A model generated the notes under the pieces. That model saw only the letters and a list, made by a program, of their open reading frames with translations. It was not told the origin of the DNA and searched no databases. 64,000 nt of DNA, from assembly GCF_011947285.1 (NCBI RefSeq), contig NZ_JAAOZT010000002.1, positions 744,001 through 808,000 of the forward strand, given 5' to 3'. This document shows positions 10,391-18,675 of the stretch, in pieces. Position numbers and translations under genes: made by a program. Each line of letters opens with the position of its first letter. The stretch's first letter is position 1. This DNA is from Glaciimonas immobilis (GTDB lineage: Bacteria; Pseudomonadota; Gammaproteobacteria; Burkholderiales; Burkholderiaceae_D).

Positions 10391-11658
10391 TTCCTATAAA
10401 GCTGATTGGCAGCGAGCCAAACAAACCCCGCAATGTTTCGACCCAAACACAGGGGGAAACACTCGATGGTGCCGCGCACGCAGCACTGGCTTATCTGAAG
10501 CCCGGCACACTGCATCTGAGTGCGTTGCCACCGTTATCGCTGTATGTCCATTTTCCATGGTGCGTCAAAAAATGCCCGTATTGCGATTTTAATTCACACG
10601 AGGCGAAGGGTGGTTTTCCCGAAGAGGAATATCTCAATGCGTTGCGCGCCGATCTTGAAAACGCGCTCCCGCTGATTTGGGGACGCAAGGTGTATTCCAT
10701 TTTCATCGGTGGTGGAACGCCCAGTCTAATGTCAGCGGCTGGGCTTGATCGTTTGATGTCAGACATTCGGGCGTTGTTGCCGTTAGACGGCGCCGCTGAA
10801 ATTACCATGGAAGCGAATCCCGGCACCTTTGAAGTCGAGAAATTCAAATCGTATCGGGCGAGTGGAATAAACCGTTTATCCATCGGCATACAAAGCTTTA
10901 ACGGCGATCATCTCAAAGCATTAGGCCGCATCCATGACGACGGTGAAGCCCGCCGCGCGGTAGACATTGCGCAAAGCACATTTGAAAATTTCAACCTTGA
11001 TTTAATGTACGCGTTGCCCGGGCAAACGCAGGAGCAGGCGCGCCAGGATGTGACGACCGCTCTTGGCTTTGCACCGCCGCATCTGTCAATGTACCATTTG
11101 ACGTTGGAGGCCAACACTTACTTCGCCAAGTTTCCGCCACAGCTCCCTGATGATGATGCCAGCGCCGAAATGCAAGACATGATCACCGCCCTCACTTCCG
11201 AGGCTGGCTACGGGCACTATGAAGTCTCGGCGTATGCCCAGCCGGGCCGGCAGGCACGCCACAATCTAAACTATTGGCAATTTGGCGATTATCTTGGCAT
11301 CGGTGCGGGCGCGCATTCCAAGATTTCATTTCCCCATCGTGTGATCCGGCAAATGCGTTATAAGCAGCCCAAAGCATATCTGGAGCAAACGCGCCTCGGC
11401 AACGTGGTGCAGGACGAATTTGAAATTGAAAGAGACGAGCTAGGATTTGAGTTCATGCTCAACGCGTTGCGTCTGAATGGCGGTTTTGAGGTAAATCTCT
11501 TCACAGAGCGAACCGGGATGTCCTTGAATACAATCGAGCAATCTCTCAACGCAGCAGAAGCCAGAGGCTTGCTGTACCGGGATCATAAATTGATAAAGCC
11601 AACCCCCTTGGGCGCGCGCTTTCTTAACGATTTACAACAGATGTTTTTGGTAGATTGA
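10387..11658 (+). CDS. hemW: Radical SAM heme chaperone HemW
   Basis: A 423-residue radical SAM protein. It has the Cx3Cx2C cluster motif plus the extra family cysteine-containing context HFPWCVKKCPYCDFNSH, and the HemW C-terminal winged region near the end. HemW (formerly annotated as oxygen-independent coproporphyrinogen oxidase) delivers heme to membrane proteins. The N-terminus is about 45 residues longer than the minimal family start, so an internal start is possible. It overlaps rdgB by four bases. Confidence 0.92.
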   Translation: MIPIKLIGSEPNKPRNVSTQTQGETLDGAAHAALAYLKPGTLHLSALPPLSLYVHFPWCVKKCPYCDFNSHEAKGGFPEEEYLNALRADLENALPLIWGRKVYSIFIGGGTPSLMSAAGLDRLMSDIRALLPLDGAAEITMEANPGTFEVEKFKSYRASGINRLSIGIQSFNGDHLKALGRIHDDGEARRAVDIAQSTFENFNLDLMYALPGQTQEQARQDVTTALGFAPPHLSMYHLTLEANTYFAKFPPQLPDDDASAEMQDMITALTSEAGYGHYEVSAYAQPGRQARHNLNYWQFGDYLGIGAGAHSKISFPHRVIRQMRYKQPKAYLEQTRLGNVVQDEFEIERDELGFEFMLNALRLNGGFEVNLFTERTGMSLNTIEQSLNAAEARGLLYRDHKLIKPTPLGARFLNDLQQMFLVD

Positions 11659-11769
11659 TCATTTTGGGGCGGTGTAAACCGCACCTGAAACAAAAAAATC
11701 AATAATTACTTAAAATTTTGCATACAGGTATCGTCATTTCAGTGCGACTTATGTATAATTCGCCTCTCT

Positions 11770-11859
11770 GGAAGTGTGGCCGAGTGGTTGAAGGCACTAG
11801 TCTTGAAAACTAGCGACGGTTTATCCCGTTCGTGAGTTCGAATCTCACCGCTTCCGCCA
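11770..11859 (+). tRNA. tRNA-Ser (anticodon UGA)
   Basis: A type II tRNA of about 90 bases with encoded CCA. The acceptor arm GGAAGTG pairs with CGCTTCC. The anticodon loop reads CTTGAAA, giving UGA. A long variable arm precedes the GTTCGAATC T-loop. It serves as the attachment site of the genomic island that follows. Confidence 0.95.
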
Positions 11860-11916
11860 GTTTTAAACATAAAGCCCTGATTATTCAGGGCTTTTTTGTT
11901 TTGGGGGTTTGATTGC
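11804..11916 (+). repeat. Left attachment repeat (3' part of tRNA-Ser plus terminator)
   Basis: 113 bases from the anticodon-loop TGAAAAC through the CCA end and terminator to GATTGC recur at 19733-19845. The only mismatch I count is A at 11867 against G at 19796. This is the classical signature of tyrosine-recombinase integration into a tRNA gene. Confidence 0.95.
11871..11897 (+). terminator. Rho-independent terminator of tRNA-Ser
   Basis: AAGCCCTGA and TCAGGGCTT form a 9-bp stem with a TTAT loop and a TTTTT tail, directly after the tRNA. An identical copy occurs at about 19800-19826 inside the right-hand attachment repeat. Confidence 0.9.
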
Positions 11917-11948
11917 CTAGATGTGTGTTTGCCATCTTTTAAGACAAA

Positions 11949-11978
11949 CGTCCGCAACTAAATCAATGCGTCCGCAAC
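11949..11978. repeat. Putative integrase arm-type sites, left end
   Basis: Two direct copies of CGTCCGCAAC start 20 bp apart (11949 and 11969). The same TCCGCAAC core with the same 20-bp spacing occurs after the right attachment repeat (19881 and 19901), and inverted copies lie at 19617-19685. The spacing and placement match arm-type integrase binding sites; function is inferred. Confidence 0.6.
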
Positions 11979-12142
11979 CCCTGCTATTTTTTGATTAAAA
12001 ATGATGCTTTTAAGTCAAAAAAACAGCCATCATTCCCACCGTATAAAATCTCACCGATTTCTGCAGGGAAGGGTGGCGACGATTAAACGTAGTTACGATT
12101 TTATTGCTACAATCACCATTAATGTAGTTACACTATATGCAT

Positions 12143-12403
12143 ATGGAGATTACATTTGACCAAGCCAACGACAATAGCAACTAAATCAAGCACGCCATTT
12201 CTTTGGCAGCGGCGGCGCTGATTGAATGGGACACGTTGTATGTGACCGCCGACACGCGACACTCATACAGCGAGGAGCGCATGATTGGGTATGCTTATAT
12301 TGATTTGCACCTGTACTGTTTTTGTAGATCGTGACGATGTGCGCTGCATCATCGCCTTCGCACGGCGAACGAACGAGAGGTGAAACGCTATGCCGAAACT
12401 TAA
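12143..12403 (+). pseudogene. BrnT-like toxin, decayed
   Basis: Starting at ATG 12143, three-frame reading recovers a BrnT chain: MEITFDQAN, a TAA stop, then IKHAISLAAAALIEWDTLY, RHSYSEERMIGYA, a frameshift to FVDRDDVRCII, and a second shift to TANEREVKRYAET. BrnT is the RNase toxin of the BrnTA system. At least one nonsense mutation and two frameshifts inactivate it. The last bases overlap the start of the downstream brnA-like gene, as in the intact pair at 18899-19502. Confidence 0.8.
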
Positions 12404-12671
12404 ATCGGGCACGATTATGCCCACTGCGGAAGAGAACGCCGCGATCAATGCGGGAATCGCTGCCGATCCAGATAGCTATGAAATGTCCCCGACAGAATTT
12501 AAACAATTGCGTCCAATGCGCGGTCGCCCGGTGGGAGGCGGCACCAAGGTGCAGATGACGGTCCGGTTTGATGCGGATGTGATTCAGGCATTCAAGCAGG
12601 GTGGCGACGGATGGCAGACCAAGATGAACGATGCGTTGCGAGATTGGCTAACAACGCATCGCGTTGTGTAA
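12390..12671 (+). CDS. BrnA-like antitoxin (orphan)
   Basis: A 93-residue protein whose C-terminal half (KVQMTVRFDADVIQAFK, then GDGWQTKMNDALRDWL) is the ribbon-helix-helix region of BrnA antitoxins. The N-terminal half has the family's PTAEENAAINAGIAADPD motif. BrnA neutralises BrnT and represses its own operon. The toxin directly upstream is a relic, so this antitoxin is an orphan; it may be in decay or act against a related toxin such as the one at 19233-19502. Two GTAGTTAC repeats upstream (12089 and 12124) could be operator sites. Confidence 0.82.
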   Translation: MPKLKSGTIMPTAEENAAINAGIAADPDSYEMSPTEFKQLRPMRGRPVGGGTKVQMTVRFDADVIQAFKQGGDGWQTKMNDALRDWLTTHRVV

Positions 12672-12918
12672 ACAAGGGTAGGGAAATTTAAGTTGGGAGG
12701 AAGTAGTCTTTGTATGACCGCACTCGCCCTAAAGCGGACGTTGTGCTGCGAGGCTATTCATGCTCAGGTCCTACGCCAGACACATAACCGGATTCAGTTC
12801 CGACCTCGTTCGTCATGATTTGCCCTTTGCTCAAAAATTAAGCGGCTGAAGCAGCGTTTTGAGGTAGTGCTCCTCACAATAGATAGTGTCAAATAAAAAT
12901 TAGGAAATACTTAAAATC

Positions 12919-13149
12919 ATGGATTGGATCCCTATAGTCCTCGTTACGTTCAAGGTTCTTGTGTTAGGCACGGGCATGTTCTTCGCCATCAAATGGCATT
13001 ACGATAAAGGGACGAAGGAGAGGGACATGCGCGCGGTGCTACGCGCGGGCGGCAAGGTAGCCGCAGTCTTCGTACTATCGCTCCTTAGCGTGGGGTTCGT
13101 CACCTTCGTCCTGAGCAGAACGCTTGGTTTGGACTTGACCTGGCCATGA
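12919..13149 (+). CDS. Small two-helix membrane protein, unknown
   Basis: A 76-residue open frame with two clear hydrophobic segments (residues about 4-23 and 46-68) separated by a basic loop rich in K and R, so probably an inner-membrane protein. I do not recognise the family. The ribosome-binding site is weak and distant (AGGAAA 16 bases upstream). It lies at the integrase end of the island and converges with the integrase gene. Confidence 0.5.
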   Translation: MDWIPIVLVTFKVLVLGTGMFFAIKWHYDKGTKERDMRAVLRAGGKVAAVFVLSLLSVGFVTFVLSRTLGLDLTWP

Positions 13150-13181
13150 TGGCAAAGAATAGTTGGCCGATGAAAAATTAA

Positions 13182-14249
13182 TTACCGAGTCGGCTTAACG
13201 TTCTCCCCCACACGTCGATAAACCTTTTTGGTGATTTCTTGCTCGGTATGCCCCAGTAACCGACTAGCCGCGCCAATATCCGCTATCTCCAATGCCGCTT
13301 TTGGACGGATATCACGAAACTGAAATTGTTTAATCCGGATTGCCAACTCTTGGAAGTCGCCATTTTTCTCAGCTATGACCTGCTTGATCGCCGCGATCCG
13401 AGCGTTATCGAATCTTGTGCGCAGCGTTCCCTTATTCAGCGGCTGTCCGGCCTTGTTAGCTACCAGGTACACGCTTTTAACTTTCCCTTTACGCGCAAGA
13501 ATTTTGTCGATTGTCATACCAAGTTCAGAGCGAATATCTTGATCGTCCAGGACAATGCGGAGGATTTTTTTAGTTTTGCCTTGCCTGACTTCCAATGCGC
13601 CGTTTTTGACGTGAGCATGCATCATTTTTAGCGTGTCAGCGTTGCGCTGGCCCGTCAGATACGCGATATCCATCGCATCGCGTAACTCTTCGCAAGCGGC
13701 GTTATAAACCGCATCCCATACCGGCGCATCTGCATAAAAATCGCGTGGGTGTTCCTTGTTCTTCCGCACGCCTCTGCATGGATTCTCTTTTTCGGTGAAG
13801 CCCCATTCGCGCGCCATGTTGTAGATATTAGACAAAAGCGAAAGCTCTCGGTTGGCGCGGACTTTGGCGGTGCGAGCGTCCCGGTAATGGGCGATATGGT
13901 GCGGCGTGATGGAACTGATCGGAGCATCGTTAAACGTTATCCGCAATTGCTTAAGCGACCAGCCGTTTTCCTTCTGTGTGCCGACAGCTTTTTGAGAGAT
14001 GATATCGCGCTCATATCGATTGAAAATATATCTGCACAAACTGGTATCTACCGGAATGGGTGGGCAATCAAGTTCCGCCCATTTTCGCTTAGCCTCAGTA
14101 AGATCGGACCCGAGAAGAATTTCTTTGCGTTTGCCATTTTCATCACGGCCATTGTAATAATATCGTATCCACTTCAAACCGCTTTTTCGGATACGGGTAC
14201 GCCGTAGCATATTCGGTGGCAAATCCCGCGATGTTGATTTAGGTCGCAT
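13182..14249 (-). CDS. int: Tyrosine-type integrase of the tRNA-Ser island
   Basis: A 355-residue phage-type tyrosine recombinase. Catalytic boxes: box I arginine in AYLTGQRNADTLKM, a box II region reading FRDIRPKAA (arginine in the usual histidine place, as in some phage integrases), then LGHTEQEITKKVYRR with the histidine and the nucleophilic tyrosine. Its 3' end lies nearest the attachment site. It should catalyse excision and integration at tRNA-Ser. The DUF4224 gene 9 bp upstream is a common partner. A truncated homologue with an almost identical C-terminus remains at 20010-20155. Confidence 0.93.
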   Translation of the reverse strand: MRPKSTSRDLPPNMLRRTRIRKSGLKWIRYYYNGRDENGKRKEILLGSDLTEAKRKWAELDCPPIPVDTSLCRYIFNRYERDIISQKAVGTQKENGWSLKQLRITFNDAPISSITPHHIAHYRDARTAKVRANRELSLLSNIYNMAREWGFTEKENPCRGVRKNKEHPRDFYADAPVWDAVYNAACEELRDAMDIAYLTGQRNADTLKMMHAHVKNGALEVRQGKTKKILRIVLDDQDIRSELGMTIDKILARKGKVKSVYLVANKAGQPLNKGTLRTRFDNARIAAIKQVIAEKNGDFQELAIRIKQFQFRDIRPKAALEIADIGAASRLLGHTEQEITKKVYRRVGENVKPTR

Positions 14250-14258
14250 ATGTCAGCG

Positions 14259-14510
14259 TCACCGTATTTTCGATAAGTCTGGTACCCACCCGGTAGCCGA
14301 TCCTAGAGTTGCCGGATTGATGCCGCTCAACTTAAGCCGAGCATACAAACGTCCTACGATGGGATTGCCAGCTTTGTTTGCATGACTGGTCCAACCATTT
14401 TTGGAGAGCCAGTCGATTTGATCGCGTCGCGCCTTGCAACCGGTGATTGTCGCGGTCTCATCCGGCTCTAAGGTTTCGGTGCTGATCGGCATTTCAAAGA
14501 ATGCTGTCAT
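14259..14510 (-). CDS. DUF4224 domain protein (integrase-associated)
   Basis: An 83-residue protein with the DUF4224 pattern: an ITGCKARRDQIDWLSKNGW motif followed by a region ending GRLYARLKL. DUF4224 proteins are small cytosolic proteins coded directly upstream of phage integrases. A role as excisionase or directionality factor has been proposed but is not shown by the sequence. The 9-bp spacing to int indicates an operon. Confidence 0.8.
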   Translation of the reverse strand: MTAFFEMPISTETLEPDETATITGCKARRDQIDWLSKNGWTSHANKAGNPIVGRLYARLKLSGINPATLGSATGWVPDLSKIR

Positions 14511-14543
14511 GAATTCCCATTTTCTTTGCGCATGTTGATGCTC

Positions 14544-14756
14544 CTAAGGATTGTGATAAACCTTGACGGGGAAGTCTGCGGCATAGAGTTCTTGCGCAGT
14601 AGTGCAAACATGGCCGCTGGCGCTCACACAAGTCACAACGTCCCAGTTGACCTGATGTTCGGTAAATTTTTCGCGGACGGTTTCATGCCAATCATCGACA
14701 CTAGAAAATTCAAATAGTTTTTCACCGACGGTCATTGTCACGTTTGTCAGCAGCAT
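14544..14756 (-). CDS. Phage-like hypothetical protein
   Basis: A 70-residue acidic cytosolic protein with no signal peptide or membrane segment. It has a tryptophan-rich middle (SVDDWHETVREKF, then NWDVVTC) and two cysteines. It overlaps the next upstream gene by 10 bases and belongs to a run of small overlapping genes ahead of the integrase, a typical phage early-region layout. I do not recognise the family. Confidence 0.6.
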   Translation of the reverse strand: MLLTNVTMTVGEKLFEFSSVDDWHETVREKFTEHQVNWDVVTCVSASGHVCTTAQELYAADFPVKVYHNP

Positions 14757-14977
14757 GGCGAGTGTGATCGGATGTCGTTAACCCAATGTGTCTGGGGAAA
14801 TATCTCTGCTCTGGACTGTTCTGGTTTGCAGCATCGACCAGATTGCGCATCCACTTCGGCTGCAATTTCTTCCGATGTCAGTGCCGTGTTGTCCTCGCCG
14901 TTGGTGGTCATGGCACCTGCAATGCTAATGAACAGGATGGCTGCGAATGCGCCGAGAATGTTTTGCAGGATGGTCAT
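14747..14977 (-). CDS. Small membrane-anchored hypothetical protein
   Basis: A 76-residue protein with one N-terminal hydrophobic helix (about residues 6-24) and a polar tail containing a CC pair. It could be an anchored or exported protein. The start overlaps the upstream gene stop (ATGA, 14974-14977) and its end overlaps the downstream gene, so the three small genes are probably translated together. No known family recognised. Confidence 0.55.
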   Translation of the reverse strand: MTILQNILGAFAAILFISIAGAMTTNGEDNTALTSEEIAAEVDAQSGRCCKPEQSRAEIFPQTHWVNDIRSHSPCC

Positions 14978-15159
14978 GACTTACCTGCTTGCAGCAGGGC
15001 GGTGTTGATGCGATCCATGCAGGGGGCGTCTTCGTGCTCTACCGATTTAAGGCAACGTTGCGCCATCATCAAAGCTGCGACCAAACTATCATGTGCATTG
15101 CAAGCCTGAATGATAAATCCGAGATTCGCCTTCTGCTTTGGAATTTCACAGGCATACAC
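14974..15159 (-). CDS. Phage-like hypothetical protein with NAHDSLVAAL motif
   Basis: A 61-residue helical protein. The core IIQACNAHDSLVAALMMAQ resembles a short motif (NAHDxLVAAL) common in small phage proteins found beside integrases and methylases. Function is unknown. First gene of the small overlapping trio. The roughly 270 bases between it and the methylase hold no convincing gene. Confidence 0.62.
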   Translation of the reverse strand: MYACEIPKQKANLGFIIQACNAHDSLVAALMMAQRCLKSVEHEDAPCMDRINTALLQAGKS

Positions 15160-15428
15160 ACTCGCGATAGAAAGATCGTTCTTTGCTGATCCAGCGGGAC
15201 GAATATATCCCAGCCCCGCTGCAGTCTCTGGATCCGTATCAGGACCGAATAGAAACAGATTGCCAGCTGCAATCCAAGATGAACATCACTCAGCAATAAA
15301 ACACAGAGCGCCCGACCAGTTGCACTAACAACTGATTGGGCCTCAATCCACTGAACAGGCCAGTGAACCAAGCCAAGGCTCTGCGACCTCGCGAGGCGGG
15401 CGCATCTTAGCACAACCAAAGGTTCCCT

Positions 15429-16186
15429 ATGGCAACTCCTATCATCCCGTGGCTCGGTGGCAAACGCCGCCTTGCCGATATTCTCATCCCGCGCTTCCCT
15501 GCACATACTTGTTACGTCGAAGTGTTTGCAGGTGGCGCAGCATTATATTTTTTGCGACCGCCAGCCGACGTCGAGGTCATCAATGATGTCAACGGCGAGC
15601 TGATTAATCTGTACCGCGTCGTCCAGAATCATCTGGAAGAGTTCGTACGACAGTTTAAATACGCGCTATCGAGCAGGGCGGTATTCAAATGGCTGCAGGA
15701 CACGCCGCCAGAAACCCTGACCGATATCCAGCGCGCAGCACGCTTCTTTTACCTGCAACAGCACTGCTTCGGCGGCAAGGTCGATGGTCACAGTCCTGGG
15801 GAACAGCGACCACCGCACCACCGCTGAATTTGTTACGCATAGAAGAAAATCTCTCCGCAGCGCACTTGCGGCTGTCCAGTACGTACATAGAAAAAATTGA
15901 CTGGGCGGCGTGTATTACCAAATATGACCGGCCACATACTTTTTTCTACATGGACCCTCCCTATTGGCAGACCGCTGGCTACGGCGTGGATTTCGGAATT
16001 GAACAGTATGTGCGCATGGCGGAGTTGATGCGGACGATCAAGGGCAAGGCAATTTTAAGCATCAATGACCATCCGGATATTCGGGCGATATTTGGTGAAT
16101 TTCAGATGGAGGAGGTGGGGATTGATTACATGGTTGGGGGAGGAGGGAAGGCAGCGGCGAGGATTGAGTTGATTATTTATAGCTAG
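15429..16186 (+). pseudogene. DNA adenine methylase (Dam/phage type), frameshifted
   Basis: The first frame encodes a D12-class N6-adenine methyltransferase N-terminus: PIIPWLGGKRRLADIL, VEVFAGGAALYF (SAM binding) and INDVNGELINLYR. Near 15789 the frame breaks after GGKVDG and resumes as QSWGTATTAPPLNLL, with the catalytic DPPY motif in FFYMDPPYWQTAGYGV. Removing CA from CACA at 15789-15792, or an equivalent one-base gain, restores one frame of about 252 codons, normal for phage Dam. As given the SAM-binding and DPPY parts are separated, so the enzyme should be inactive unless the shift is a sequencing error. Confidence 0.85.
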
Positions 16187-16381
16187 GATCGCGAATCGGA
16201 GCCTGCAGGATTGTTTTAGACTATCAACGATAGTATAAGACGTTAAGCCGTATAGCTGAAATATAACGAAGGCGGCTAATTATAATTTAGAAATTGTCGC
16301 CTGCTTTCGATCCTGAGCAGCCAGTCGTGTGACGGAAAACAAGCGTCGTTACCTGACTGGCTTACAGCCGCACCATGCGTT

Positions 16382-16771
16382 TTAATGATGATAGCGATAC
16401 TCTTGAGTGTACCCGCCATATCCATATGATGCGGCTTTCACATCCTGAACATAAATGTAACTTTCCTCATGGATATCTCCGAGTATATTCGCGAATCCGT
16501 CGAAAACTTCTTTGATGTAAAGTGCCTTTTCATCTTTAGTATTGGTTTCGTCCGTAATCGTGATGTTTAAGTAAAAGGTATTTTTCGCAAGCTCTTTAAG
16601 TGAGATGCCGCCAACAATCCAGTCCTCAGGATTTACATAATCGATTGCAATTGACGTTACCTCCCTTTTCTTTTTAAGAATACGTGTAGTGAGATCAAGC
16701 AAAAGCGTAGATATTTCACTGGTTAAAGTCTGTGATTTTATTGCGCTTACTTTTACGTTAAGAATGGGCAT
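16382..16771 (-). CDS. Tautomerase-family protein (4-oxalocrotonate tautomerase-like)
   Basis: A 129-residue protein starting MPILNVKV, so processing of Met would expose the N-terminal proline that is the catalytic base in tautomerases. It has an extended core with ITDETNTKDEKA and SYIYVQDVKAASYGYGG. It is longer than the 62-residue minimal enzymes and matches the double-length branch by eye. It lies 51 bp downstream of a marR gene on the same strand, so it is probably the regulated partner. The substrate is unknown. Confidence 0.78.
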   Translation of the reverse strand: MPILNVKVSAIKSQTLTSEISTLLLDLTTRILKKKREVTSIAIDYVNPEDWIVGGISLKELAKNTFYLNITITDETNTKDEKALYIKEVFDGFANILGDIHEESYIYVQDVKAASYGYGGYTQEYRYHH

Positions 16772-16822
16772 TTAGATTTCCTTTCAGTTAGTTAGCTATG
16801 CAACTATATGGTTAAAAAAAAT

Positions 16823-17239
16823 TTACATCAGAGTCGTACGAATACTTTTTACTTGCAGAACTGTTTCTTCAAATTGTCGCTGTCCCAACTCGTCTTTCAA
16901 ACGCTTTGTAACTACTGCACTTGCCGCATTCAGACTTTCCTTCATGGCTTGAGCCTGTGCAGTCGGATGAATTGCATATTCACGACCGTCCGACTCTGTT
17001 CGACGTCGCTCTACCAGACCCATCTTTTGCAAACCATCCAGTGCGCGAGTCGCGGTTGAACGGGAAATAGCCATTTCTTTCGCCAATTCGCTTTGTAATA
17101 ACGATGGTTTTTTTAACACGACCCGCAGCATGAATGCTTGCGATGGTGTTAAAAAAAATGGTCCGAACGCCTTGGCCCATTCGCGTTCGAGCGCGCGGGC
17201 AAGTGCAGTGGTATTGAAATATAGGCAGTTATCAAACAT
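16823..17239 (-). CDS. MarR family transcriptional regulator
   Basis: A 138-residue winged-helix protein. The helix-turn-helix SELAKEMAISRSTATRALDGL is followed by the wing VERRRTESDGREYAIHPT, the standard MarR layout, with dimerisation helices at both ends. MarR proteins are usually dimeric repressors released by small aromatic or oxidised ligands. It probably controls itself and the tautomerase gene 51 bp downstream. The ligand is unknown. Confidence 0.88.
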   Translation of the reverse strand: MFDNCLYFNTTALARALEREWAKAFGPFFLTPSQAFMLRVVLKKPSLLQSELAKEMAISRSTATRALDGLQKMGLVERRRTESDGREYAIHPTAQAQAMKESLNAASAVVTKRLKDELGQRQFEETVLQVKSIRTTLM

Positions 17240-17438
17240 ATGTTTATATTACGCCTAAGTAATTTGCTATGCAACTAATAAAGTACATTGAGGCGAACTT
17301 TTACGTTAAAGATGTCCTGTTACCGGTCAGATTTGGACGAATTAAGCCATTATCGAAAGACCGAGTTCGACCCATAGCCGTCCTTCGATCCGGTGCGATT
17401 GACATTATTGGTGAACTGCCGCGACCCTAAAGCACGCC

Positions 17439-18260
17439 CTATATAACGTAGCCGCAGGCCTTCAATTCTTTCGCCACCTCGCTCTTCCAGCCACCGAAGC
17501 CATCGAGTGGAACGTAGACAACCCCGCTGATGTCGTTGGGCGTTTCTATGTCGCCCTTCACCAGTGCACAGACATTTTCGCGACCAAGTTTGGCCATCAA
17601 ATATCCGTGTTCAAAGACCACGTTCTGTCGAGCACGGCTGCGGGCAGCAACATTCGTTTCGTGCGCACCGCGTCCATGGTCGCATGGGGTATAAAGGACA
17701 AGTGCGAAGTCCGAATCGTTGGTATATCGCTCAATTTTTTCAATAATCGTCATGCCTGAGCTGGCCTGCTCGTGCAGAATGATTGGCTCAAGTCCGAGGT
17801 CCGAAAGAAAGCGCGCTACTTCCTGCTTCGCTTCGTTGTCGCGACCATGCACGATGAACACTTTCCGCTTGTTCCGCGCGACCGGTTCGATTGCATCACC
17901 TCCTGCAAAAACTTTTGGCATGTTTGAGACGGGCTTGGGAACCGACTTCGGCTCAGAATTCCCCGTCTGCTGGCCGAATTCCAAAAAATCTAGTAAGGGG
18001 GTGAACTGTTCTGAAATGTAGGCGCGGCGTTCCTTGTAAATCTTGAATTTGGGTTGGATGAAGTGCCAAAAGGACGTCAAGTCCCGATTTTGCCGAACAA
18101 ATGACGGTACAAGGTGCTCGATATCGGGCATGGACAAAAGTTCTTGCCGAAGGGCGCTGTATTCGTTCTTATTGGCATTGCCGCCGCTCGCGTGAGAGGA
18201 AAGCAGAGTGGCCAAGTAGTTGGCTTTTTCAAAAGGTGTGCGAAGGAATTCTATGCTCAT
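17439..18260 (-). CDS. TIR-like (CAP12/Pycsar-type) nucleotide-binding protein, putative defence effector
   Basis: A 273-residue protein. The C-terminal part (about 128-273) has the TIR-like fold of the PF10137 group: KVFIVHGRDNEAKQEVARFL, LEPIILHEQASSGMTIIEKI, ALVLYTPCDHG, and NVVFEHGYLMAKLGR with the glutamate expected to be catalytic for NAD+ cleavage. The N-terminal 110 residues form a helical region with RQELLSMPDIEHLVP and FWHFIQPKFKIYKERR, shared by many standalone members. Related proteins deplete NAD+ in abortive-infection systems. No cyclase or other partner is visible next to it, so any trigger is unknown. Its island location supports a phage-defence role; this is inference. Confidence 0.82.
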   Translation of the reverse strand: MSIEFLRTPFEKANYLATLLSSHASGGNANKNEYSALRQELLSMPDIEHLVPSFVRQNRDLTSFWHFIQPKFKIYKERRAYISEQFTPLLDFLEFGQQTGNSEPKSVPKPVSNMPKVFAGGDAIEPVARNKRKVFIVHGRDNEAKQEVARFLSDLGLEPIILHEQASSGMTIIEKIERYTNDSDFALVLYTPCDHGRGAHETNVAARSRARQNVVFEHGYLMAKLGRENVCALVKGDIETPNDISGVVYVPLDGFGGWKSEVAKELKACGYVI

Positions 18261-18471
18261 GACTGATTGCTCGCTGGGCGCTTGTTTATTGTTCAGATTG
18301 TTGACAGTGTACTACCAAGTTTATCAAGCTTGTCTGGATGTATATCTGATAATAATCCGCAAAAAGTCGAAATTAATGTCTCGTCATGATCGTAATCATT
18401 TGGATTACCGCTTCTGGCCGTTAGTTGTCGTACACAGATAAAGCCCAGAGGCAACGATATGGGGCATTGAT

Positions 18472-18660
18472 TTACTTGTTAAAAGCCAGCATCAGTTGCA
18501 TGGTGCGCCGGGATTCATCCATACCTAAAATGGATTCATCGCAGGTCGGGCAATAATCACCTGACACCAAGGGAGGGGTGGTAGTTTTACCTTTGGAAGT
18601 GTACGGCAGATCGCGGGTGTCATGAACCATCTCCGCTGCTGCGCACGATGGGCATTTCAT
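18472..18660 (-). CDS. MqsA-like zinc-binding domain protein (short)
   Basis: A 62-residue protein with two CxxC pairs (MKCPSCAAAEM and YCPTCDESIL), as in the zinc-binding N-terminal domain of MqsA antitoxins. It ends where MqsA would continue into its helix-turn-helix domain, so it is either truncated or a stand-alone zinc domain. The start at 18660 is preferred over 18666 because AAGGAG lies 8 bases upstream. No mqsR toxin is visible. It lies 15 bases after a decayed antitoxin gene. Confidence 0.6.
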   Translation of the reverse strand: MKCPSCAAAEMVHDTRDLPYTSKGKTTTPPLVSGDYCPTCDESILGMDESRRTMQLMLAFNK

Positions 18661-18675
18661 ATTCATAGCTCCTTA

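Noticed and set aside
15069-15506. 145-codon minus-strand frame across the methylase start
   Set aside because: Overlaps both the methylase N-terminus and a small phage-like gene in another frame; no coding character.
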